NCBI GenBank assembly: GCA_024449915.1
Contig: JAMZAV010001749.1
Coordinates: forward strand, 62,001 to 126,000
From: Sweltsa coloradensis
Lineage: Eukaryota; Arthropoda; Insecta; Plecoptera; Chloroperlidae
Reading direction: 5' to 3'
DNA: 64,000 bases
A program made the position numbers and the translations under genes. The notes below the pieces were generated by a model that saw nothing but the letters and a program-made list of their open reading frames with translations, was not told the origin of the DNA and ran no database searches. Below, piece after piece: positions 44,503-55,300 of this stretch (positions are counted from its first letter, which is position 1; every line of letters starts with the position of its first letter).

Positions 44503-44665
44503 GGGTACGTTCCGTATCATGCTAACTTGCAACTTGGGCGTGCCCATAGCATTCCGTAAACGCCGCCGCGATCACAACGCCCGTAACACCCAATGTTAAA
44601 CCTCGGGCATCTTGGGCAAGTGTGGATGTTGTGGGCGCGCCCAGAGCATGATACGGAACGTACCC
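44503..44665. mobile_element. 163-bp MITE with perfect 21-bp inverted ends
   Basis: Left end GGGTACGTTCCGTATCATGC(T) at 44503-44523, exact inverse at 44645-44665. The interior is GC-rich, with GGGCGTGCCCA-type words mirrored. No clear target duplication. Confidence 0.75.
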
Positions 44666-45144
44666 TTAGAAAGTATTTTCCACAATATAAACTGTTATCT
44701 AGTACTGTACTTGGATATTACCTTCCACCAGGGGTCGAAATTAACGCTCACTCACTTTGCTAGTAAACATATAATTTCACTAGCCCGACAGGCAAGTACT
44801 TTTTCCAGAGTTCCCAATTGCCGTTCACAAAATCTTAATATTTCGCACCAATAACCTAACGAGTTTCCAGTCGCTGTGTGCTACCTAGTATGGAAAATCG
44901 TTCTAAATATGTAAACAAAATAAAAATCTCTTAATTCAGGCTAATCTTATTAATATGTTGAATATTTGTTTCCCGGTCCCTCCCTAGTCCCAACCACCCA
45001 CACGTCAAACCCGGCTCTCGGGCTAGAGGACTATAGTTGCCATTACCCCGAAGGGCTAGTCTCAACTAAAGTTAATTTCGACCCCTGCTTTCTACAGACG
45101 AATGATTTTGATGACTGCAAATTAGTCTTTGTTGTTTGTGATAT

Positions 45145-45412
45145 TTAACATCTAGTAGGCTAGATCCCCGGTCTCCCAATACGTCCGCACAGGCGCGAGC
45201 ATACCAAATTTAACTTTTCAAGATGGCGATTTGGTGCTTCAATTTATTTTGCTGCAGCATGGGAATGCACTAACAGAAACAATAAGAAGTTATTAATAAG
45301 GGAATTTAGTAATCATTTAGTGTTACATGCAAACTGACCTTTTCAAGATGGCTTCAAATTGACATGCCAGTGGACCAATGGCTTGGGATCTAGCCTACTA
45401 TAGATGTTAACC
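45145..45412. mobile_element. MITE family M1, copy 2 (opposite orientation)
   Basis: Starts TTTAACATCTAGTAGGCTAG and ends with the inverse, GATCTAGCCTACTATAGATG. The interior is the reverse complement of copies 1 and 3, with deletions. Confidence 0.6.
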
Positions 45413-48234
45413 ATCATTGGTTGTTTGTGACTGGGTCCGAACACTGTTTTCTTAGTAAGCCACATATAAACCAGTAGCCTAAGTGTAACGCGCGTGTAAC
45501 CTGTGCCTCACGTACATTATCGAGTCTTCTGAGACCAGCAGAGAATCCCAGCGAGGGCAAAGGAAACTTCAAGGTGGATGTGTAGATTGTTGTTTAGGCG
45601 ACGGACAAGAAATGAGCAAAGTTGAAATGATCTAATAATGTTACGGTAGACAATGATTAGCATTACTGTCAAATGTTTGAATTGTTTAAGATCTTTGTAT
45701 GTTGGGTGTGTGGATGTCTGAGATGTTGTACTGTGCATGTCAAAACAATGGTTACAAATATTTTGAAACTATGCCAATGAAGAGATTAAACTGCACTGTA
45801 AACTATTCAAATGTAAATACATAGCTACAGTATTCAGGATGGTTCAGTTTATATTTTATCAAAATTTAAATTGAATATCCAAATTTTATCCATTTTTTTA
45901 AAATGGATATAATATGTTTTTCCAGGTGGACTTTGTACGAGCTATTTAGTATTATTCAAGAATGTTTTAACTATCTGCAAGGTTTAAAAATATGTAAAAC
46001 AAAGAATGGGGTAAACGAGTCAGTTAACGTAGAAAGTTAACTTGGGCAAGTCACGTTCCTGTATCGAACATTGACGTTGAGTTTTCCCACGTGTTTTGTT
46101 AGTAGGCACGTTGTACTACCTACCTAGACCAGCCGTCTCGTGGCTACGCGCTGCGTGTTTTGCTACGAACGGCCATCTTGTCGGTTGTCGGCACCCAGGG
46201 CTGAATTCGGCAACTGTTACATCTTGAAAATGATACAAGAACATTCGAAATAAAGCATTTAAAATAATTCCGGTTTTCACGTGATAAACTAATGATATCT
46301 CGGCCGAGGATTGAGAAACTTCTCGGAACAAAACCAAACTTAAAGCCGTGAAGATTCAAGATGACAGTACAACACACGCCGTACGTAGTCGTGAGCGTGA
46401 CCTACTTATACTACGCTCTGTTGCTAGGCACGAGATAGTGTGAAGCATGCGCTCGCTATTCAATGCACGGGAAGTCTACAAAAATATGTTTTCTCAGTTT
46501 AAACTCCTTACAAATAACTCGCACCCGTATTTTACAACCTTAGTAATTATTTTCTATTATTACCTCATACGTGCCTACAGAGTTGTCTTTCACCAAGGTT
46601 TCATGCGGTCAACCACTCGTAATAGGTTCATGTTTTTGACTGTTTATCGTCGCAAAAATGTCGCCACAAATCTTGTCTTGTAAGTTAAAATTTATATTTC
46701 TAGTCGTATGCATGTACCGATAAGTACGGTATAAATAGTTAATTTGTTTTTATCAAAATTCGAGGTTGTTGCTAAATTCTCAAGTTCTGATTAACAAACA
46801 TTCATAATAAACTGTATAAGATTTTTAAAAGTAAGAACAGGATTTATAAAAAATCGTCAGGCCTGCATATTGGTATTTACATGTTTGTAAAGTAACAATG
46901 CTCGATTCCGAAACAAGACGCTTGTTTATATTGTAAACATCGGGGCTGAATGCATGGGTTGGGTACATACATAGTTTGTTACTAGAAACGTTTGACTGAA
47001 CTAGACTTTCCTTAATCATACTTGACAAACAGCCTAGAAAACAAGATGCTGTACTGTAGTTTTTGATACAAACAAAGTACATTACAGTTATTGTGTTATG
47101 TGAAAGAGGGGAGGCTCCTTTTAATACTTTAATCATTAACCTCTAGTAGGGATGACATCAGGTATCTGGGTTACCCGAGTCCGTACTATGTAATAGCGCC
47201 GACTTGTCCAGACACTCGGAAGTTATACTTCATTGAGTAGCTTTGTCTTAAAAATACTAATTATTACTGTACAAGTCAAAAGTGTTGTGTATATGATGTG
47301 ATAATGACGTGGAAATTTGTTTCTCAATTCATGCCCTTACATTTTGAGCACAGTAAAAACTGAAAACTAAATAAGGTGCATAAATTACACGTCTTATTTG
47401 TTAAATGAACAATATCAATAAACTAACCACCAGAAAGTATAGAGCAATAGTTGTGGCCATTGTGTGAATAGTACAGATTTCAATTTGTGACTTTGGCTTT
47501 GACTTTTTCATTTGAATAAATTTGCCCTTGATGTTGTTAGACAAGCTATGGCTTGGTTTGCTTGTCCTTCAGTTCAAATTAATTTGTTTCATTGTTGTAG
47601 TCGGCACGGACTTGGGCTACCTGAATCTGAGAGGGTCTGGAACCGAATCTGTATTATACTAGGCCTACTTGATGTCATCCACAATCTGTAGAATAAGTTT
47701 CTTCTAAGTACTATCTGTACATTTAACGTAAAAGGTCTCGCAGGAAATTTTGTAAAATATACCTGCCATGCGACAGGTAATGATTACAACAAGATCTTTG
47801 GGAATATGATATTAACGTGTGGTAGATGGATGTGCGTATAGCGTAACTAAATCATTGAAGAAGAGGATTTATTTATTAAAATGTATGAAAATGAAATAGG
47901 TTTATTGGATGGAATGTCGATGTTGGGCAAGTCCCAACTTTCCCTGTGCATTTATTTCAAGTATGTAAATCTCCTAGCTTTGCTTTCCTTAATTTGTTTT
48001 ATAAAGGAAGTTTTGTCATAATGTATTCTGCTAAAGCACCATCATTGAGGTGCATATTATTAAAATGACTTCAAACAACAAGCATTAGTTTTTCTACCCG
48101 TTCATACCTGTCTTTCCTAGAATTACACAACTTGTTGGTTTATTTCTTAGTATTTATTTAATAAATTGTCCATGGCAAATCAAGAAGACCATCGCCCTCT
48201 TCTTTCAGGCCCGGTTCCCACTCAGTCTTATAGT
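45413..48234. other. Unassigned intergenic DNA
   Basis: No gene recognised. Around 46100-46400 the base composition is less AT-rich, with GGCCATCTTG (YY1-like) and GTTGCTAGGCAC words, so it could be a promoter. There is no supporting coding exon. Confidence 0.35.
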
Positions 48235-48592
48235 CTATGCAGGGAATGAAACAGCACTAGATTTTTGAAAAGAACAGCCGTGAATAGACTCGATATTGGT
48301 CAGCTATTACCTAGACAATGCCACAAAAGAACCGAAGGGTTTGACTAATCTTCTCAAGCGCCACGCGTTTGCCTTCATTGCTTACAGGGTTGCAAGGTTC
48401 AAACATGTATTTTGTATTTATATTAAATAAGGTTCAGTCAATAAAGCAAACCTGGCAACAGCGATTCGGTGGGTCCAACTGGCGAGCGCCGCACAAAGAG
48501 AGAGTATGACACTTAACTCTATTGCCTGTCAATCGCTTCTTTGAACCCAAATATCTTTTCAGAATGCCGGTGCTGTTTCATTCCCTGCATAG
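48235..48592. mobile_element. 358-bp MITE
   Basis: Perfect 23-bp terminal inverted repeats beginning CTATGCAGGGAATGAAACAG (48235-48257 against 48570-48592). No coding. The target duplication is unclear. Confidence 0.75.
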
Positions 48593-49044
48593 GCTTAAAT
48601 AAATTGTTTTAAGGAATGCAAGACTATAATTGGCTAGTAATCTTTTATTGGCCTGTCGTAGTAAAGTGACGACTTCTGATTGGTCGTTCGTAAAATTTTT
48701 GTTATAAACTCTTGAAACAATTTCTTATGACTTACCCTAAACCAAAAACTATTTCAGAGGTATGTCCTATCCCGTTGCCCTTACGATGGTGATTCCCACA
48801 AATTGTTCTTTTTTTGATAATTATTGATGTTGTTATATAAGGCTATAATTGTCGATCATTACAATATCATCTGCAGAACACCCTACTCACTGCTCGGCCG
48901 TTTCGTAGAGAAGATGACATTAACAATCCTAGCTGGTTCAGATGATTGACGTTCACGACCCTCTACAAAGAGATTAGGAAGCTGTTTTGTACGTCAACGA
49001 GGGCTGTGCAGAGGATATATAATGATGACATCAATGGCAGATGT

Positions 49045-49460
49045 GTGGCTCGTTGGTCTTGTGGTTAACGTCTCTGCTTCCAATGCAGAAGGTCCAGGGT
49101 TCGATTCCCGCTATAGGCAGAAGTTTTTTAACTTCCGATTTGGACTTTGGACCATCAGTTCTTGGCTTAGGAGTTTGTAAACGGTGACTTTGGAGCCGTC
49201 CTAGCAAGGAGGCACATTATAAATTCAAAGTTGTTCTTAATGGGCCTAGTTGATTCTGGCGTTGATCCGCGGGTGTTCGCACTGTCCGTACATCTGATCA
49301 TATATTTTCTATTAAAAAATATTGATCTTTGGTTGGTTATCGCTCACTCGTCGATTGCGTTGGGGCCTACAGGGTTGGCTCGGTCGGTTTAGTTTAATGT
49401 CCCCCACTGAAAATCAGTTATATGACTGAGAAGGTAGACTCTGTACGAATTTATTTATTT
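49045..49460 (+). mobile_element. tRNA-derived SINE-A, best full-length copy
   Basis: The head is tRNA-like: A-box region TGGTCTTGTGGTTAACG, an anticodon arm TCTGC-TTCCAAT-GCAGA, and the B-box GGTTCGATTCCCGC. About 330 bp of body follow, with AGTTTGTAAACGGTGACTTT and GTTATCGCTCACTCGTCGAT. The tail is TTTATTTATTT. The arm is close to tRNA-Gly(TCC) or tRNA-Trp(CCA); I cannot decide which. It is not a working tRNA: there is no matching acceptor stem. Confidence 0.88.
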
Positions 49461-49610
49461 AGATGATTCGAAGATTTTTTTGTTTATTTGGATTAGGATG
49501 CGTCAACCAATCAGTCATAATGCACCACTCTAGCCTAGGCGATATGGGGAGGAGGGGCCCATGCTGGTCAGAACCAGCCACGGGTAAGGAGAGGAAGGGG
49601 GGTTTCTCAC

Positions 49611-49696
49611 GTTGCGGTCGTCATCGTCTTTGTCATCGTTTGTTGTGTCATTGTCATCTTCGTCGGGGAGGTCGTCAAGGGAAGGGAGAGGTGTCC
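49611..49696 (-). CDS. Orphan acidic exon-like block, identity unknown
   Basis: On the minus strand, acceptor TCGTCGTCAG is followed by an open 86-base block ending at a donor-like GTGAGA. It encodes TPLPSLDDLPDEDDNDTTND and a further acidic run. It looks like an internal exon of an acidic linker, but (GAC)n-like composition could mimic this. I do not recognise a gene and found no partner exons. Confidence 0.25.
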
Positions 49697-49739
49697 CTGA
49701 CGACGATTGCCGTAGCTTGCCTCTAGTTTCGAGGAGTAA

Positions 49740-51340
49740 TATAGTATACTCACTCAGCTCTTACTAGCTGATGTTAGCGAGGTGGACTTTTTCTCTTATT
49801 TTATTTATTTATTATTTATTTAACGTCTATCCTATTCAGTTATAAAAAACTGATTTACAAAGGAGGACAACTAAATAAATCTAATTACATAGATGCAGAA
49901 ACAACAATAAACTACATTTTAGTAAATATTTGAAATAGTAGTATTACAACAACAATGCATTAAACACAACAATTTTGGTAACAAATAAAAATGATATTCT
50001 ATGCAAATGAATTAATCAAATATAAACAAGGGTGGGGAATGAAAAGAAAAGAATGAAAAAAAAAGAAATCAACTTTTACGATTAGCAGATCCATGCTCTG
50101 GGCCTAAGAGGCTGAAGAAGTTGTGTGAGGTCTGGCTAAACAATAGACTGACTAAATGGACATAATGCTTACCCCAACCTGAGCATTAGTTTGGAAATGG
50201 GAACGGATTTAAAAACATATTAGGCGAGAAAAAATTAAAAAGTATTTTTTTGTAACAAATAATTAGATTTAATATTTTTGTACACGAGTCTTCCTTCAAC
50301 ACAAGACCCTTTATAAGTAGACTTGGTAACAATGAGATCTTAACCATTATTATCTAAGATGCCATTTTCCACTTCCTAGTCGATTGAAATGTGGCATTTT
50401 TTAACACATCTTCGTTCTTCACAAATATAGGTAGAGCCTAATGAGAAATGGTGATATTTAAAGGAAAAACCCTAATTTTGTTTAAAAAAAAAAATATGTT
50501 TTTTGCAATTTCACAAAAAAAGTTCAAAAAAGTTGCTAAAAGAATTAACAAAAAAACAGAGCCTCCTGCATCGAGGACATCGATTCCAAAAAGTTAAAAT
50601 CAATCATTGTGACCTAAGAATCGATTCCCAAGAAGAAAAAAATTGTATGCCCCAATATTTAAGTGGACTATTTCCGCGGGGTCCCTGATACTCCCGTTAT
50701 TTTGGTAGTCTGTTTCCGCAGAGCCCGCGTCACAGAACAATGTACGTTGTTGCCTGGACCGGCACCTCCACCATCCCCCCCCCGGGATTTTTCTCACTAA
50801 AAGGTGCAATTTTATACAATTCCGTTCGTTATTTTACGCTATACAAGAGATTTTGAGAAATTCACGTTTACAAAATGTGTGTTTTTCATCTCCAAATGAT
50901 GTAATTCGTCAAAAATATTACATTTTAGGCAAAAAACAAACATTTTAAAAAATCACGAATTTTACTATCACCATTTTTCACTAGGCCTACTGCTAATTAT
51001 AGGGTACCAACAGCTAACTTCAGAGAAGCTGTTGGTATCTAAAATCACTCTCCTGACCCTTGGCATTCTTAACACATGCAGTTTAAGATTATAACAATAT
51101 TCGGTTGTTATTTACTTTTTAGTATTTACTACGTATCCGTATACCGTACCTAAAAAATGTGATTAGAAGTTAATGTTATGAAATGATGATAATGATATCC
51201 AATGTTGTAAGTCACAAACAAACATATTATGCATAACATAAAAATAGGAAAAGAATACAGGAATGTTTGCTCGTTGCGTATGTAGGTCCCACAATGTCCA
51301 TCTTGGGCATGTTCAAAAGTAAAGTATGGCTCATAGACAT
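49740..51340. other. Unassigned intergenic DNA
   Basis: AT-rich. It contains a short dispersed repeat at 50562-50640 (GACATCGATTCCAAAAA...GTGACCTAAGAATCGATTC) that recurs at 56331-56405. No gene recognised. Confidence 0.4.
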
Positions 51341-51344
51341 CCCA

Positions 51345-51755
51345 TATAATTGGCTAGACTAGCAGTCAGCGGTCCACTTCCGGGACAATTGGAAGCCATC
51401 TTGAATGGGTGAGTTTGCATGTTAATTAGATGGGAGCGATTAATCGAAAAAATATTTTTAAAGATGGCCGCCAGTTTGGCAGGTGAGCATATCAGACTTT
51501 AACACCAAATGATTACTAAATTCCCGTATGCAATAACTTTGCATTGTTTCTGTTTGTTCAATACCATGCTGCACAAGCTAAAACCATATCAAACAATCCA
51601 GTAAAGTACTTTATTGCATTAAAAAAGCATAAATTAAAACGCCAAACCGCCATCTTGAATGGGTGCGATTGACGCTTCAATTTGGTACACTCGCGCCTGT
51701 GCGGAGGTATTGGAGACTGCGTATCTAGCCTAGGTACTATAGGTGTTAAGATATC
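51345..51755. mobile_element. MITE family M1, copy 3
   Basis: Aligns with 39925-40372 along most of its length: AGATGGGAGCGATTA, AAGATGGCCGCCAG, ACACCAAATGATTACTAAAT and CAATTTGGTACACTCGCG. Its ends are decayed (CTAGACTAGCAG / CTAGCCTAGGTACTATAG). Confidence 0.6.
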
Positions 51756-51949
51756 TGACCATCTGGATACCTAATTTGAAAAGAGGGAAAACAAAAATTT
51801 TTTTTGAACAAACTTTTTTCACTTGAAATTGCATTTATTTTTTTTATGTTATCGTTGTGTTGTGAATTTTGAACGCAAGCACATCCCTAATGTTTATATA
51901 TGTGTTCTTTTATAATGAATGGTCTTTAACAAGTTTCCCACTTAAAGTA

Positions 51950-52080
51950 TCACTTTAACTTTATATACTAGGGCCCTGCTTGGAGGAGATAAACAACAAA
52001 GTCCAGTTCATCGCTGATAACTGTTTTTGTCAACCAAGGTCCCATCCACCTGGCCTAGGATAATCGAGGTATTATGTACT
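51950..52080. mobile_element. Decayed right half of the Tigger-like element
   Basis: ACTAGGGCCCTGCT, then AAACAACAAAGTCC and GGATAATCGAGGTATTATGTA match 35594-35703 with many differences. Confidence 0.6.
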
Positions 52081-52259
52081 GTGTATTCAACAAACATTCA
52101 TCTGTCATTTACAACATTGAATAATATTATTTCGTAACTTATCTTTCCGTGGTGTTTTTTTTTAGACAAATGATAAAGTAAACAATAATAACCCAATGTT
52201 CTTCCATTCGGGGTCATTGCTTCTCTAGCCCGCTGCATCCTTCTGATAATCTCCTTCAG

Positions 52260-52345
52260 ACTTGTACGAGGGTTCAACGCTTTGCTGGCTGGGTCCTGCG
52301 AGGGTTGAACGCTTCACTAGCTGGGTCCTGCGAGGGTTCAATGCA
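52260..52345 (-). repeat. Short tandem repeat after the WDR24 stop
   Basis: CTGGGTCCTGCGAGGGTT(G/C)AA units of about 33-34 bp, two to three copies, immediately downstream of the WDR24 stop codon in the presumed 3' UTR. Confidence 0.75.
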
Positions 52346-52355
52346 GGCGCGGTCG

Positions 52356-55300
52356 CTAGCTGTACTCGCAGATGTGACCACAACCTTAAACAACACAAAC
52401 CGTTATTGACATAATGAAAATGCGATGCATACAATACACAATTATTTATAATTTGCTTCAAGACAACTAAATGCTAGCTTTGAATTTTGATTTAAATTAA
52501 ATATCAGTTCTTATCTGTGAACACTGTCACCCACCTGTGGGACATTGCTTGTTGCCGGCCGTCCACCACTCTTCCATGTGTATAAGATGGCCGCCGTGCG
52601 AGCAGCCTTGGCACCAAGCGTACAGCCCCCGTACGATCTAGGGTACAGAGTAAACAAGCGTACAGCCCCCGTACGATCTAGGGTACAGAGTAAACAAGCG
52701 TACAGCCCCCGTACGATCTAGGGTACAGAGTAAACAAGGGTACAGCCCCCGTACGATCTAGGGTACAGAGTAAACAAGCGTACAGCCCCCGTACGATCTA
52801 GGGTACAGAGTAAACAAGCATACAGATAATTATTGGGGGTCAGGATTGTAATTAAAATTTGGCACAAACTGATAGTCAATGCCTTTGTTGACATTCAAGT
52901 TCGGTATCATCATTTTCTAACACACAAACATACCTATCATTCCCATGTTTGTCTGTTCACTTGAGACAACCGAGGCTTATTATAGTCTACTGCATCCAAA
53001 CTAGGTAGCGCTGCTCTGAAGTGTGAATACTGCAGAGATGGCTCGCAATTCACACACACGACATGCCAGAAAATTAGTTTTACATGGACGTGATATTGTG
53101 ACTACCTAGTGAAAGAAGTGAAGTGAGTGGGAGCAACTTGGCGACGCCAGCTTGATTAGCCATTTACAATTGCAAATATTTTCAGAAAATTCTGACAGGC
53201 CTGAAAATTGAAGTTGTAATTGTGATGGAAATGCCTAAAAATTCACAAAAATCGTACAAATTGAAAGCAGACATTTCCCAATTAAATGTGGAAGGTTAGC
53301 AGTTATGAATCCATGTTAAGGTACAAGGAACAGTCAATGAAATTGGTGCATTCAAAATGTGTAGACAGTTGGGTATAGAAACGGAGCATGCAGACTAGAA
53401 ACTGTATCGTGTTGTTTACCTGATGGCAGACGCTACAAGCTGCCGATTCTGAATTGTGGCATCGGTCGCAAAGCCACCCGCTGCGTAACAAAGTCTTGCC
53501 GCACTTGCTACAGCTCGTGTGGACGATAGTTGACTGCTGGTTGAGCTGACATACACTAGGCAGCCAGGCCAACTGTATCACCTAGAACCACATGTTGGTC
53601 TGTTGTATATATTTATTTGCAACAGTTTAACGTACCACAAGGGCAAATACAATAGGGCAAGAATAATACAGAATAGAACATGTATAAGTGATTGAAGTAG
53701 AACAAGATTATGTACAAATTTAATGTATGTTTTCATTAGCTGTGAGAGGCCGCCGCATCTGCTCTGACCCCAACGACCTCGCCAAGTATTGCGAACGCAT
53801 TATTAACGCGTTTGTGGCTCGAGGCTACAACAAGACCACGATCCAACAACGCATAAATAGACCAGTCAAACAGACCACCTCTCCACCCAATGACATCATA
53901 CCTCTGGTCACTCAGTGGCACCCAGGACTTCAGGCACTCAACGGTATTTTGAAGAGCAGCCTACATATACTGATGTCCTCTACCAAAACCCAGAACCAGC
54001 AGTGCGATTCTGTAAAATTGTTCCGGTTGATATGAAATATCAATCGTTATAAATTATCGTTATCGACCTGATTCTGTAAAATAGTCGCTACGGCCGCCAT
54101 TTATCGTATCTTGATAGCATAGCATAGCGACTCCTTTTTCATTCTCGTTATCATAGCGATCGCTATCATTTTTACAGAATCAGTCGACACGCAAAATTGT
54201 CGCTAAAGTGCCGGATAACGATCGTTATCTTCCATAACGATTTTACAGAATCAGACCGCTGGTCAAGACCCTACCTAGAGTGACTTTCAGACGCCCCCCA
54301 ACATCGAGACCAAGTCGTTAAAGAGACTGCCATGAAAAGGACGCGCAAACTAATGAACCAACTAGATCCTACCATTGCTAAGGTGGCAATGGCTGCTTGA
54401 CCTGCCAAATACACCAACCCTCCACCACCTTCAGTGCTCAGACCACAGGCAGGACATATCCCATTCGGCAATTTAACACTTGCAAAACCAGCAATCTGGT
54501 ATACCAGCTCAAATGCAACCAGTGTCCTGCCGAGTATGTAGGCCTAGCCAAGAACACGCTCAGGTCTCGCATGAATGGACACAGGCAAAACACAAAAGAA
54601 CGGACAATGGACAAATCAGTGGCTTGTCACGCAGTATCCCACAATTTGGCCTTTAACAAGTGCTACGCAACCAGAGTGGTTAGCTGCAAGCCAGGGGAGC
54701 TCAGAAGATGGGAGTTAGCACATCAGTGGATTACCCAATCCAGACTGCCACCTAACCTGAACATCGGTTAGGCTCCTCCCCTACCTGTCACAGCCACACC
54801 CACCAACAGCGCCAAGTAAATTTGTACATTCTCTGACTTAGTTTAGTTTTATCAGCCATTTTGTTTTTGCAGTCAGTGGCCATTTTCCTTTCTCTCTTGA
54901 GTGAACAAGACCTCGTGTCGAAACGTCTCGTGTTTTTCTGTGTTTTGTATATATTTATGTTACTATTATTATTCAAGAAACTCAGCAGCCACCATCTCTT
55001 TTCGAAGGTAAGCTGTTGGATCCTATCTCACACCAATATACAAATTTAAACTAGTACAAATTCACATTTTATGCCTACACAGATAGATAGAAGACGTACA
55101 TAGAATAAACATATTACGTTTAGGTGAGAAAAATGTGACATAATAGGCCCTAGATTAGAATCATCAGTCACAGTAGACGTCTTATCGGCTTTGTAAGATG
55201 AAGAAAGTGAAAGTTATAGCACTTGCTACAGCTGGCAGAAACCTACACTATGGGAAATAGAGAAGAAAGCCAGATACAGGTGGCACAGATGAGATAATCC

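Larger units (their letters stand above)
53735..54950 (+). mobile_element. Penelope-like element, 5'-truncated
   Basis: Encodes the C-terminal end of a Penelope reverse transcriptase ([20 protein letters not shown], then FVARGYNK) and, after a MITE insertion, the GIY-YIG endonuclease (54397-54771). It ends in a 3' region with GTCGAAACGTCTCG, a phrase common after Penelope frames. It lies in WDR24 intron 9, antisense to the gene. Confidence 0.85.

Noticed and set aside
46116..46377. Minus-strand frames of 73 and 77 codons
   Set aside because: They overlap in different frames and resemble nothing known. The region is at most a candidate promoter.
49045..49120. Possible tRNA gene
   Set aside because: Good A- and B-boxes and an anticodon arm, but no matching acceptor stem. 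The sequence continues as a repeated 400-bp SINE.
49463..49726. An 87-codon plus-strand frame (MIRRFFCLFG...)
   Set aside because: It begins in the SINE tail and has no family character; the minus-strand acidic block is a better reading of this segment.
52618..52825. CRISPR-like array
   Set aside because: Units are contiguous 40-bp repeats without spacers, in a eukaryotic gene.
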